From Mycoemilia scoparia (lineage: Eukaryota; Kickxellomycota; Kickxellomycetes; Kickxellales; Kickxellaceae), in NCBI GenBank assembly GCA_027575805.1, contig JANBPU010000076.1:1-64000 (forward strand): a DNA stretch of 64,000 nt, read 5' to 3'. Of this stretch, positions 42,044-53,691 are shown in pieces (the first letter of the stretch is position 1; every line of letters begins with the position of its first letter). Under the pieces are notes generated by a model. It saw only the letters and a list, made by a program, of their open reading frames with translations. It was not told the DNA's origin and searched no databases. The position numbers were made by a program, and so were the translations under genes.

Positions 42044-44215
42044 ATGTCTTTATTGCTACGTCGTCCTCAACTTCGAAAAGCTCTAAAGAATGCCTTTTCA
42101 AATTTTGACCCCAGCTCTTTTTTACCATTTAGGGCACAGGTCATACAGGTAAGTAAAGGCCGAGCACACTACTGAGTTTTCAAACTATATACACTACTAT
42201 TATTATCATCATAACTGACTATTGGAGGGTGGTGGGTGTGTTGCATTAGTTTCTGTCATATTCATCACTTAATAGCAACTTGGTGCCCATATCAGCTATT
42301 ATTTCTGATGGGTTTGATTCTGTTGCCTGTGTATTTACAAAAGAATGCACTGAAACTTTCCAAAGGCAGGTGTAAAATTGCTACTAGCACAAAAAAAATC
42401 TTCTGCGATAGATAAGCACGGGAATATACTAACCTTGTTAACAACGGTTTAGAAAACACAACAAGCGCTTAACAGAGTACCGGGGGATGATCATAACGAT
42501 ACAAGAATATGTGCTGCATGTTCACAAACCAGGGGACGATCTTTGGGAGAGGTTTGACCCTACAGCCATTGCGCAAAAGAATATGGTCCAGCCTTTGCTG
42601 ATAGTTTCGCGTATGCAGTTTATTGGAGGTGAAGGGAATGCGCCTTTTCAGACGACAGCTTCCTTGTTGAGCGATGATCCGAGTGTTCAGATGCTGATCC
42701 AGAGTGTGCTTGGCAAACCATCATTAGCCGGAAACAAGTCGTTAAATGAAAAACAGTCAATTAATGGTAATTATATGATGGTAGAATTCCACTTGTAGTT
42801 AGACTCATGGGGGGGGGGTGGCACTTGGTGAGGTTCATTATAAATGTGGGGAACCGACTGTGACCAATCAATTGCTTCGCATGTGCCCATCTATTTGATC
42901 AATTATTCTGAGAATGAAATGACAATTAAAACGACGCCTTTTCTTTATAGATTCACCAACGAGGAGGGAGGCAATTTCAAATCGCAGTTGGATATCTATA
43001 GATGCAAGTCAATTAATATATGCCTTTTAGAAAAATCTATTCGAATATTCAATGTACTAAAAAGAATATAATTTATTGTAGGATATTATAATAAATGACC
43101 TACTAGATCCCCCAACGTCTCAATGCGATTATCTTGAAAACCTTCAAAGTAAGAGCACTCTAGTAACATATCACCAACAAATAGCACATATATCTTTAGC
43201 AATACTAACCCTTGTGCCTTTAACTGTTGCTTTCCTAGTCGATGAATACTACGCAATGAAGCAGAATAAAAATATACCCCAGAAAGAAGTCTTGGTTCCT
43301 GAAATCCCCAAAGTCCCTGACTCGCCATCGCTTTCTAACCTCACGGCTTCGGACATATCCTCATTTATATCCGATCTTTCACAAATGCCAACCTATAGTG
43401 AGCTAATTAATAGTATATCGCCACCAGCAGCCCTTGAAGGAATCAATAATAGCGGTGATACTACTAGAGCTTATTTTACCGGAAATTTTCCAGCCCTTCA
43501 ATTGGCGGTGGATGGTGATACGATCTTGGATTCTATAATAGGCGCATCAAAAGCAACCAACGCCAACAACAGCCCAAACTATTCATTACCAATGTCGCTT
43601 TTCAATGATTCAATGTACTACTGCGGATCGGAATACCCAAGCTCGGCAACTAGCCAAGATACTATAAATCCCGCACATCTTTCACTTAAGGATAGTGATG
43701 ATATTGAGGATATCACTGGTTTCAATACAACTAACAGTAGTACCACTAGCAAAGATAACATCGTGGCAGCAACCCCTTTGCTATCACCTCCACCATACCC
43801 TAAGAAATCGCATAAAGCTAATCATGGATCCTATTCGAGATCTAATAGCCACCAAGGTGATGAAAATGGCACTGCTGCTGAAACCACTACCACCAATAAA
43901 ACAACACTCAAAAATAAACGTCAAAACAATAGACGAAAAGTCCGCAAAAACAATCAGCCCGCCATTACTAAACGCTCATCAACTAAATCAACCTCGCTTT
44001 CACAACCACAAACCCCAACACCACCGCTTGCAACTGTTTCATTCCAAGATATTCCAATGCCAATGACCACAATCCCCATCACCAACCACCGCAAACACAA
44101 TAAGAAAATTCCAGCAAAAGATAGGTGGTATACAATACTACCACGCAAAGAACTAGATAAAGAAGTAAAAAAATACAAAACTCCAGTCATAGAAATCCCA
44201 ATTGTAAAAATATAA
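42044..44215 (+). CDS. Putative TPP1/Tpz1-like (ACD) OB-fold protein
   Basis: Six exons (42044-42148, 42250-42371, 42453-42766, 42951-43003, 43082-43148, 43239-44215) join in phase to 545 residues. The N-terminal 170 residues read like the OB fold of shelterin TPP1/ACD and fission-yeast Tpz1: LVPISAIISDGFDSVACVFT, YRGMIITIQEYVLHVHKP, then QPLLIVSRMQFIGGEG. These parallel the VSDG-x-HSV-x-C, LLLLQDCGVHVQV and FYLQVDRF strands of TPP1. The remaining 350 residues are Ser/Thr/Asn/Pro-rich with basic patches and end in KKYKTPVIEIPIVKI, possibly a short binding motif. Intron 4 needs a GC donor (GAT|GCAAGT). If right, it would tether Pot1 and stimulate telomerase. The assignment is by eye; another OB-fold protein is possible. 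Confidence 0.6.
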
Positions 44216-44490
44216 GCGCCACGTTGCCATTAAAATATAATCTAGAGATCCCTCTTTCTTGTATGCATGTATATCAAACAAATACTTTTTAAATCCATCA
44301 TTATAGCTGTTTTTGTATATAAATTAAACAATCATTCTATTACTTTTTCAAATACTTTTTTATTATTAATTGCAGACATTGCTTTTATGATTATGATCAC
44401 GCTTATTATTATTATTATTATTATTAGTGTTAACAATGCTATTGTAAAGAACCCCCTTCATCTAAAAATTATCATGTAGATGAAATTATT

Positions 44491-47400
44491 TTATTCAACT
44501 TTTCTGTCCATGGCATTTGTGGTAGATGTTTTATTGGACATCTCGTTTTGATATGGAGTTTGCGGGGGTGTCAATAATCCTTGTTTGTATCCATTTAAAA
44601 CCTCTTTTGTTGTACCGGATGGCTGTAGTTTTGAACCAAATTCAGAAGAGTCTTCTGTTGATGATACTTGATGATCCATGGTCTGTGAGCAAGATGCAAC
44701 GGTGGTAACAGCAGCAGCAGCAGCAGTGTTGGTAACAAATAGCCGATAGTATACATGTAGGCCAATAAACCATACCGAAATAAGGTGGTTGGCGTTATAC
44801 AACAGGTAAGGTTGCCTAGCTCCGATGAAGATAGAAAAAAGTACAATTCCGATTAACAACCATTTAGTAGCCCGATACAAGAACAGGCTATTCGAATGGG
44901 CAGTATCAGTTCCAAACCGTGGCAACATGTCATGGGCACTAAACAGCCGCAACAAATAAATTCCAATAATCTTAAGAATGTAATGATCAGACGATGCATC
45001 TTCGTACCACTGAACACTAAGATTGCGCATCCAAACCAGGAGTTCTGGTGCACAGAATGGAAGACACTGCAGCCATAACAGAAGAATAGTGGTTTGGTAG
45101 TGAATTCGGTTGGTCAGGAATCGAATAACCTTTGATTGGTCATATTTTATGGAGCTGGATACATCTCGACAAAAAGTATTGCTGCCAACTTTCTCCTCTT
45201 CGACCACCATCTTTAATGTAAATGTCCTGATCATGTTGAACCATTGAGCAAAAAACAAGACAAGGAACATAAAGTGATACGGAACAATGGTCAATGTCAG
45301 GGCGACGAACATCATGAACAGAACTGTTCGCTTGGGGTTGAGGATTGAAATGTCATGGATTCCAACAGCACCGATCATTGTATTGTATGAGCTTGAATGC
45401 TTGTACTTTACGACCAATTTTAGCACAAATGCCAAAATATAGCTGACCACAGAGACAATGATAACTTCACAGACAATAAATCCAAATGAAAGTAGCATTA
45501 GTCCCATAGCTAAAAGTCCTGGAATCACAACTCCATCGCCTCGATATCCAACAAACAAATCTTGCACCCATGTCTTCCATAGGCTATAGCTGCTAGTACC
45601 ACCAACACCGCTATGGTTGTGCTGAGAGTATGCCAGACTGTTCTGGACAATGGATATAACACCAAAAGCCACAACGGTTACCCAAAATTTGCTTGGTCTC
45701 CGTGATAACAATTCCAAGCATTCAAATGGCGATATCCACTTTAAACCATCGTAATGACCGCCAAACTCTCCTCTAGCAATAGAACGAAGCAACTCTACTG
45801 ACGACTCAGATGCTTGTGATTTGGATTGAACAGAATTCGACCAAAGTGGAATATATGATTTAGTCTGGAATACAGAAGTCTTGCCATCACTATCTTCATC
45901 GTCTTCCAATTGGCCTTTACGCATCCTGGACGCTGACTCCAACGCAATACTAGATCTCTTCCAAAATGAAAGCTGTTGCAGTACCATTAATACGACCCAA
46001 ATAAATGGGAAGCATGCAGCAACCATATCGTATCTTTTAACAATTCGGTTCAAAGAAGAATACCAATTGACCCCGATCTCTATTTCTAAACGCTCATAGC
46101 TCGCAGAGTCTGACCAAATATCTAGATCAACCCCCTCCCATTCGGCTGGAGATAGCTTTGTCAGTGGTGGCAATGACTGGTCAAAGTCATAAGGAACATA
46201 AGCACCTCGGCCATGGAAAGCTATATCAAAGGTATGCTCTTGATATTGATGTTTATCGCTATTATTATTGTTGTTATCATTATACTTTCTGTCGCTGCTC
46301 TCGCTATTTCTGTTGCTACTACTGCCACCACTACTACTACCAGTATATTTTTCATCCAAGGTCCAAAACTTGCTCTCATACCCTCTATGTGCTCGTCCAT
46401 CCGATTGTCTCACAATAGTAGGCCAAAACGCCAATTTTGAAGAGTCTTCTCCAGTGGTGTGCGCGTTTTCATAAGAAAATTTTCGAGGAATCTGCTTAAC
46501 TTTAGCACGAAATACCAATATTGGATTCTCACTAATGTCAATATGTATCTTTAAACGAACATTGTTTTCTGCCAACAGAATTGTTAATTTGACGCCGCCA
46601 AGAATATTCCAAAAGCCCATTGGTTTAATATCTTTTCGCTGATATTGGTTGTGAGATATTGGGCCTTCCTGTGATACGACTAATGAAGAAGCTTTAACAA
46701 CTCTAATGAATTTGCCATTAAAGCGAGATTGTCGAACGTCGTCTACCTTTATGCCAAATAGCCATTGAGATCCATTGTCAGTCCCAGTACTGAATATTTG
46801 TGGATACTTGTGCTTTATCTGGTTAATAGAGAGACTGGCACGATAATCTAGCGTCTTCATATCTGATAGAGCACGCAGAGATGGGTATAAAATAGGCAAC
46901 ACTAGTGGTCGAGCATCATCTGAACTTGTGATTTCATAACACACCATATTTGATGTTGGTGGGTCAAGACTATCAGTCGTTGGTTTTGTAGTTTGCTTAC
47001 AAGCCACAATGTTGTAGTTGACATTTGAATTGGAAACTATTTGAAATTGGTAGTCACTGTCATTAACGGAAGGATCGCCTTTTACTGGATTGCCACCAAA
47101 CAAGGCAAGAGCAGGAACTTTTTTATAATAGTCACGACTACCATACTCCGGTTCAGGTATACTCGACAAAGGGTCATGGAATTGACCATCATAGACAGTA
47201 AACATAGGTGACGATGGGCCATCGTGGATCTTTATAAAACCAGGGTCAAATTCTGACATATCTAACTTGTTCAATCCATTTGTTGAATCAGCATCCTCAA
47301 CTCGCTTTGGCAAGTAATCGACATCAGTAGCCACAAGCTCCCTTCTAAGCGCTTTCATTCTCTCTTCGATTGGCAAGGTTTGAGACGGCTGCCGAGCATC

Positions 47401-49173
47401 ACTAATACTAATCAATGTCTTTGCCAGCTTGAGCGCCAATTGTCGACACCACATGATGGACTGATGGTCCATACTAAGCCAAACATCAGGGATCCCGGTA
47501 GTAAGCAGGCTCAACCCATTAGTATGCGGAACAAATTCGCCAATATACGAAAAATCCGAATTAATCATGCCATCTAAATTTCCTCCGGCAACAGAAACCA
47601 CTGCCACATCCTTTAGTGCATTATCGCTATTTGAGTACCCGATCCGCCAGAACGTGTTTACCGCCTTGTACATACTGTGGATATGGTATTCAAGTGCCGC
47701 TGGTGGGAAATTGTGGGGAGTGGATAGTGTCAGCAGCGTATTTATTGACCCAGGTACATGGTTTTTGAGAGTAAGTGATGTTCTGGCAACCATACCGCCC
47801 ATCGAATGACCAATAACCAAAACAGAAGCGGGATCGGCATACTTTGAGTCGCCCAACATATCGAGCCGAGTTTTGGGGTACAGCGATAAAATGTACGCAA
47901 TGGCCTCATTAACATATTCGGCCTGTTCCAGCATCGAATATCCATGTAATGCCGTGAATTCTTCATTTAGCGAGACTGTGAAAAAGTCGAATCCGATTTT
48001 ACCACTATCAAGCAATTGGGTAGAGTTTTCGTTGCTGAGCATTTTGGCAAATAGCTCAGATGTGGCCGAAGCTAAGGAGCGGATTTGTTTGTGACTGCCA
48101 CAGTTTCCAGGAATAAATAGGATTGGGATACGGAACGGTGGCAGTGGTGCTGGAGCGTATGGGCCACTATTTTCCTGTGCCTCGTCATATCCGCCTTCGC
48201 GGTATAAATACAGGCCATATTTTCGAGAGAATTGAGAGACAAATGCCTTTTGCTCGACGAATCGGGGCCGCATGTATGACATTTGGCAGCCCTTACAGTC
48301 GGGCTGGTTTTTCATGTATGAATGGCCAATCATTATACAAGAAATTATAAAGCCTATTGTCAGAATTAGTAGGCGTCGATATGTTTGTAAAAATGAACCT
48401 TTCCTCCTGCTGCCTGCGGCGTATCCACCAGGTGGTGGCGACGGTAACTGGTCTTGGTAGAAATTTTGTTTATCTGGTGAATTGGATCTCTGGAATTGAT
48501 AGTTGGTAGTAGTATTTTGGCTGGAATATCTACTACCACTACAACATTCCTTGGGATTGACTAGCTGACCAGGAGAATAGGGGATACTTTCTTTGGATCT
48601 GGATTGCCTAGAAGGTTCTAAGTCGTCATCCTCCTCCTCCTCTCCATCTCCATCATCGCTGTTGAGCCATTGCTGGCCGTTGTTATTACTATTATTATTG
48701 GTACGTGCCCGAATATTAGCCTGGCTTGAATTTTCTCCGGTGGTTGCTGATAAAATCAACCTCCCAGCCTTGCCAATACTCGTACTACAACCACTACTAA
48801 CCCGGTCATTACCATAACTGGCGGTGCTAGTGTTGCTTCCTCTTTTACTATTTGAATTCATGTGGCCATTATTGTTGCTTTCGTCAAAAGGTGGTGTTGC
48901 TGCAGCAAGCATGTCAATGGCGTGGTGAAAATTACTACTATTATTGCTAGTGGTTGTGTTACTATGATTATTATTATTGTTATCTCTACCACAGCAACCT
49001 TCAATATCACTAGTATTAATGTCTATATCAATATGCGTGCTTTCTATAATGTCTGAATTGCTGTTTTTGTTGTTAATCGAATTAGCAGTTTGTATGCTTT
49101 GTGCGTTTGTATGCTGTGGCGATGGTGTTGCGGTTAGCTGGTCTGAAGAAGACTGCATTCGACCAGTGCTCAA
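44491..49173 (-). CDS. BST1: GPI inositol-deacylase BST1/PGAP1
   Basis: An ER membrane lipase that removes the acyl chain from GPI-anchor inositol so that anchored proteins leave the ER. One 1560-codon exon. After a low-complexity N-terminal extension of about 265 residues (Asn/Ser/Gly-rich) comes one membrane helix (LLILTIGFIISCIMIGHSYM). A PGAP1 domain follows, with IPILFIPGNCGSHKQIRSLA and the catalytic nucleophile in VLVIGHSMGGMVARTS (about residue 455). The C-terminal third has several membrane segments (e.g. YDMVAACFPFIWVVLMVL, VIPGLLAMGLMLLSFGFIVC). Yeast Bst1 is around 1030 residues, so the extension and a longer middle account for the size. Direct evidence is the lipase box and topology. 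Confidence 0.93.
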   Translation of the reverse strand: MSTGRMQSSSDQLTATPSPQHTNAQSIQTANSINNKNSNSDIIESTHIDIDINTSDIEGCCGRDNNNNNHSNTTTSNNSSNFHHAIDMLAAATPPFDESNNNGHMNSNSKRGSNTSTASYGNDRVSSGCSTSIGKAGRLILSATTGENSSQANIRARTNNNSNNNGQQWLNSDDGDGEEEEDDDLEPSRQSRSKESIPYSPGQLVNPKECCSGSRYSSQNTTTNYQFQRSNSPDKQNFYQDQLPSPPPGGYAAGSRRKGSFLQTYRRLLILTIGFIISCIMIGHSYMKNQPDCKGCQMSYMRPRFVEQKAFVSQFSRKYGLYLYREGGYDEAQENSGPYAPAPLPPFRIPILFIPGNCGSHKQIRSLASATSELFAKMLSNENSTQLLDSGKIGFDFFTVSLNEEFTALHGYSMLEQAEYVNEAIAYILSLYPKTRLDMLGDSKYADPASVLVIGHSMGGMVARTSLTLKNHVPGSINTLLTLSTPHNFPPAALEYHIHSMYKAVNTFWRIGYSNSDNALKDVAVVSVAGGNLDGMINSDFSYIGEFVPHTNGLSLLTTGIPDVWLSMDHQSIMWCRQLALKLAKTLISISDARQPSQTLPIEERMKALRRELVATDVDYLPKRVEDADSTNGLNKLDMSEFDPGFIKIHDGPSSPMFTVYDGQFHDPLSSIPEPEYGSRDYYKKVPALALFGGNPVKGDPSVNDSDYQFQIVSNSNVNYNIVACKQTTKPTTDSLDPPTSNMVCYEITSSDDARPLVLPILYPSLRALSDMKTLDYRASLSINQIKHKYPQIFSTGTDNGSQWLFGIKVDDVRQSRFNGKFIRVVKASSLVVSQEGPISHNQYQRKDIKPMGFWNILGGVKLTILLAENNVRLKIHIDISENPILVFRAKVKQIPRKFSYENAHTTGEDSSKLAFWPTIVRQSDGRAHRGYESKFWTLDEKYTGSSSGGSSSNRNSESSDRKYNDNNNNNSDKHQYQEHTFDIAFHGRGAYVPYDFDQSLPPLTKLSPAEWEGVDLDIWSDSASYERLEIEIGVNWYSSLNRIVKRYDMVAACFPFIWVVLMVLQQLSFWKRSSIALESASRMRKGQLEDDEDSDGKTSVFQTKSYIPLWSNSVQSKSQASESSVELLRSIARGEFGGHYDGLKWISPFECLELLSRRPSKFWVTVVAFGVISIVQNSLAYSQHNHSGVGGTSSYSLWKTWVQDLFVGYRGDGVVIPGLLAMGLMLLSFGFIVCEVIIVSVVSYILAFVLKLVVKYKHSSSYNTMIGAVGIHDISILNPKRTVLFMMFVALTLTIVPYHFMFLVLFFAQWFNMIRTFTLKMVVEEEKVGSNTFCRDVSSSIKYDQSKVIRFLTNRIHYQTTILLLWLQCLPFCAPELLVWMRNLSVQWYEDASSDHYILKIIGIYLLRLFSAHDMLPRFGTDTAHSNSLFLYRATKWLLIGIVLFSIFIGARQPYLLYNANHLISVWFIGLHVYYRLFVTNTAAAAAVTTVASCSQTMDHQVSSTEDSSEFGSKLQPSGTTKEVLNGYKQGLLTPPQTPYQNEMSNKTSTTNAMDRKVE

Positions 49174-49793
49174 GGTCTAAGATTCAAAAGAGGAGAAAAG
49201 GGAAGGGGAAAAAATAAGGGAAAATAAGAAAAGGCGGAACGGGAAAACAATGGATCCGTTTATTTGGCCCGATACGCTCTTAATCATACAAAAATGCGAA
49301 CCCACCCAATACGCACACCAAAATAGCCATTTGACGCTGTGCTCTCCCAGTCTGTGTATATCTTGGATCTACATTCCTGACTAACCAAATGCTTGGCTAT
49401 AAAACGTTTCTTTAACAAAGGGCTATACCCACAAAATCACAAACCATCATCATTAACTGGTCAGAGCTCACAAAGCTTTAAGCAAAATGAGTCCTCAGGA
49501 ACCGTATATGAAATGGCTGGTGGTTGTGCCAAAATATGATGACCCATTTCTGCAAACCATACACTTGGCACCAGGTGAATTTTTACCAACTAGCTTCCTG
49601 GAACAAAAATAACCAAATACGATATTTATTTCATTCTGAAGCGATATTCCTTGGAAAATAAATGTAGATAAAACTGGAAATCTAGCAGCACAGTGGAAGT
49701 TTTTTGAAGGCAATGTGCTATATGCAAATCAACAATTCACTTTAAAAATAAAAAGATGCAATGTGGGCGTGGTGGGCTTCTACTAGATTTATT
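49174..49793. other. Intergenic with family D repeat
   Basis: BST1 promoter and the epimerase 3' region, with a C/D-type repeat (about 49465-49720). The 72-codon ORF at 49495-49713 is inside the repeat and is not a gene. Confidence 0.5.
49465..49720 (+). repeat. Dispersed repeat family C/D, diverged copy
   Basis: AGAGCTCACAAAGCTTTAAG, then ATGGCTGGTGGTTGTGCCAA, CCCATTTCTGCAAACCATA and an end TTTTTTGAAGGCAATGTG align with 39327-39615. Confidence 0.5.
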
Positions 49794-51074
49794 CTAGGCT
49801 TTAGGAGCAAGTCGCAACAGCTGGCCGCCAACCCATTTGCTTCCTGGCTCCAAAGAAACTGGCTTGGCCACCGAGCCGGCCTCGACACAAACCATCTCCT
49901 TATACTATAGAGTACAAAACGCCGTTCGTTTAAGTGAGCATTTGGATCCCAAGATAGATATGTTTATATGTATATTTGTAGGCTACAAAAAACAATGGTT
50001 TAGATGAACTCTTACCTCGTCATCGCCGAAATCAGACATTTCCTTTGCCTTTTCTTCCCAAGGATTCCAGAAAACTGCAATAAACAAAACAAAGCAAGAG
50101 AGATATGCATGACCATATTAACAACAAGCATAAAACTAGGAATATCCTGCAGCTGGCAGACATACACACACACACACACTTACCAATATCCTTATAGTTG
50201 AACCTCTTGACAATAACCCTCCCATCTTCAGATCCAACTCCATCAACCAAAACCTCGCCAGGAACATCAACATAAACTCTGTCCTCGTTCTTATCAACAA
50301 TCACATCTTTCCTGGTCTCAACAACATCAGACTGGCCAAGAATCTTATCAACATACTTGATGCCGTCCAAACCCTTGACCTTAACACCTGCCACATCAGA
50401 GGTCCTAAAGTATGTATGCATCAGCGTGGTGAAATCGAAAGCTGAAGAATCAAGATTCTCATACTCGATGATTGTCGACAGTGTGGTTCCGGTCAATGTG
50501 ACCTTATACAAAAGCCTGAACCTGTATGGCCATTCTGACGCCCTGGTAGCCTCAGAATCAGTTAGCTCAAAGTGTACGGTGGCCATATCGCCAGTCTTGT
50601 TATCCTGGTCAACTACCTTCCAATTTGTGTTTCTGGCAAAACCATGCTGGGGAAGCTTTCCAGGACCAAATTGAGCTACATATCCAATATACCATTATTG
50701 TAATCAGAATGCGTGTGTATTAACAGGGAGGTTCTCTCTATGTAAATATATTTGTGTATAGATACTTACGAAAGACTATGGGGATACCGCCACGGATAGC
50801 CTTGGTTCCATCCAATTTTGCCAGTTTGCTAATATAATATATATATATACACACACACATTCATGTAAATTGCTTTCATTTGCCTCATACAAAAACAAAT
50901 ATCCCCTCAATGTTTCCCAACAACTTACCTGACAAATAGCAACTCTTTCCCTTGGACTTTCCACGAAGTCACAGTAGCGCCATAAGTATAGATCACGCAC
51001 TCGGCATCGTTGGGCGCGGTAAGCTTGACCTTGTATACCTCATCGCCATCGTTCTTGTAAAGCTCAATCGCCAT
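49794..51074 (-). CDS. Glucose-6-phosphate 1-epimerase (YMR099C family)
   Basis: Interconverts alpha and beta anomers of hexose 6-phosphates in the cytosol. Five minus-strand exons (50929-51074, 50770-50828, 50184-50675, 50016-50074, 49794-49904) join in phase to 288 residues, close to the 297 of yeast YMR099C. Family features are APNDAECVIYTYGATVTSWK, AIRGGIPIVFPQFGPGKLPQ then HGFARNTNW with the catalytic-site His, TLMHTYFRTSD, and VFWNPWEEKAKEMSDFGDDE. The C-terminus VEAGSVAKPVSLEPGSKWVG is also typical. An intron with CA repeats follows exon 3. Confidence 0.94.
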
Positions 51075-52455
51075 TGTTTGTGCCTGTAAATATAGTATTA
51101 GTTATTAATTGTTTGGATACTTTGATTTAAAAGTAAAAGCGAAATAAAGAGAATCAAAACTAAAAGTGAAACGCCCACACCTTTTTTTCATACTTGATTC
51201 GTGTTTATAGGGTCTCTGACGTATCAAAATCGGTCAACCCACACATACTCTGGCAGTTACAGAATGTATGCATGGTAAGTTCTCTGCAAAGCCAATCAAT
51301 ATAAAAATCATCCTTTAGTTCTTGGCTCAATATATAATTGATTTCCAAGCACCATCTTTCTTGCCAGGCTGTGTACTTGATATGGACACATGATGACGTT
51401 GACAAATTACAAACATACCAGCGCCATGTTGGTATGCATACTTGTACTATTGAAATACCCAGGAGTGTACTAATGTATGCAATAATAATAATAATAATAT
51501 TATTATTATAGAAGAGTCTTGTAAACATAGGCATGTGCTCAAAAGGCAATCGTGGTTAATTAATAAGGAGCAAGTAGCATTCATCTATCAAGAACTCCAC
51601 AAGGTATAGCCTGCCAAAAGGGTTTGTAAATAAATTTGACTGATTGGCAAGTCAAGGATATGTAGGACTGCACTGCCAAGTGGCATACACCACGATGTGT
51701 TTTAGTAGTAATAGTGAAATAGAGTTGTGATTTTGCTTTATAATAATAATAATAGTATTTGTAGTATAGTGTAGATAAAAAGCTAGAGAGCAAGAAAAGG
51801 GTGTTTGTTGAGTATGCTCCTGCTAGCCATTCCCACATTATCAGCAATGCGGACAGTACACAAATACTTGTATAAGGAGAGGGTTGGGTTAAGCATCCAA
51901 AGAAAGAAAGAGAGAATGTGTGGCATAGGAGAGATGCACTTATCAAGTCGATATTTATTATAAGTGAAAATCGACAGAGAACAGATCCATTCGAGATAAT
52001 AATCCTGGATATCGTAAAGCACAATTATTGCTTGTGAAAGAGACACACTTGCTATGGTTGCTGTTGTTATATTGAGGACGTAGAAATAGAAGAGAGGTAA
52101 GTTAAAATAATGTTGATAATATCAAAGAGAGAGAAAGTAAAGGAGGGGAGAGATATTGTGAATGTTAGAGCGTGGCAAAATCGAAGATTTTAGGGGAGGG
52201 GATGTACAAACAAAATGTGCTTAAAGCAAGGGGAAGGAAGAGAAATGCTGCAGTTGTTGCTATCGTTATTTAGTGTGCGCGTGTGTTAACAAGAAATGCG
52301 TGTGTACGAATATTAAAACGCATTGTGTAATATCGATCCCCCTTATCGTCAGTCGATGATGATGATGATGGGCTGTGTGATGCCAAAATAGTGGTTACCA
52401 CCGCCACAAATAGAATAATATATTATTGCTAGTATCATATAGGCGACGACTTAAA
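51075..52455. other. Intergenic, epimerase promoter to G beta 3' end
   Basis: About 1.4 kb, AT-rich, with an ATA/ATT imperfect hairpin near 51480-51511 and TAA repeats near 51742. ORFs at 51205-52046 look spurious. No repeat family copy recognised. Confidence 0.4.
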
Positions 52456-53691
52456 TTATGCCCAGACCTTAAGCAGGCTGTCCCATGAGCCTGTGCACAG
52501 CGCCATACCGTCCGATGCAACCCCAAGGCAGCTGACACGGTTATCGTGGCCGGAAAGGACCCCGATTCTCTCGCCCTTGAGGACGTCCCAGACATTGCAG
52601 TTGAAATCGTCATAGCCAGCAAACAAGAGGCGGCCAGAGATGGAGAAGGCGACGGACGTGATGCCGCACAGAATGCTGTCATGGATGTACTGGTTAAGCT
52701 CGCGATCAGCACGGATATCAAACAGGCGGCAAGAAGCATCGTCTGAGCCGGTGCCGAAGGCATCGCCGTTGGGGAAGAACTGGACTGAGTTGATGTCCTG
52801 CTCATGGCCAGTGAAGGTTTGGACACAGCGGCCAATACGGATATCCCACAGCTTGGCGGTCGAATCGCATGCACCAGAAACAAACACATCGCGGTTGGGC
52901 GAAAGCGAAAGGCTCATAACATCGCCGGTGTGGTCGTTGAACTCATTGATTTTGACCCCAGCGTCGATGTCCCACAGCATACACGACATGTCACCAGAGC
53001 TGGTGAGGATCTGTCGGTCAGAAAGGAATCGGCAGCAGCTGAGGTAGCCAGTGTGAGCAGACAGCTCGCGAGCAACTCTCACAGAGCCTTCCTTGGTCTT
53101 GAGATTGTAGATGGAGCAAAGGTTGTCGAGACCACCGCAGGCCACAAAGTTTCCTGAAGGGGCATAGGCGCAAGTCATGACCCATGAAGAGCGCAGCGGG
53201 ATGGCATGGATCTTGTTGGTGCTGTAGGCGTCCCAAACAATAAGCTTGCCATCCTGAGAGGCCGATACGAGGTGGCGATCATCGGCAGACCAGTGCATAG
53301 CGTATATCTTGGCCAAATGGCCCTTGAGTGTTCTGCGCACCTTCATCACAATCCTTGGAAGGGGCTCAACCGTCGAGGCCTTGAATTTTACTACATTTTT
53401 GTATCAAAGATAAAATATATGACATATGGTTAGGCTATTATTACATGTCATACTAATCGCGGAGATAGCCAAAAGCTCGCTTTTCCAAAGCCTGGTCAGC
53501 ATATATACATATATGTATATGCTATGAGAGCCGGAATGAGACTTGTAGCGAGAGCTTGGAATTAGCATATATATTATAATTTACTTACGAGTAGTGTCAT
53601 TGAGCTTCTCTTTAGTGTTTCTAATTTTCTCTTTTAGGAGCTCGGTCTCCCGTTTAGCTTCGGCAATCTGCTCAGCAATGTCGCTACTCAT
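52456..53691 (-). CDS. Heterotrimeric G-protein beta subunit
   Basis: Pairs with G gamma and carries receptor signals (pheromone, nutrient) to MAPK or cAMP pathways at the plasma membrane. Two minus-strand exons, 53589-53691 and 52456-53390, give 345 residues, the canonical G beta length. The N-terminal helix ([19 protein letters not shown]) forms the coiled coil with G gamma, followed by [20 protein letters not shown], close to animal G beta. Seven WD repeats include [66 protein letters not shown] and the end [14 protein letters not shown]. Splice-like signals near 53965 (AAAG|GTAAGC on the minus strand) and 53711 suggest a 5' UTR intron. Confidence 0.95.
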
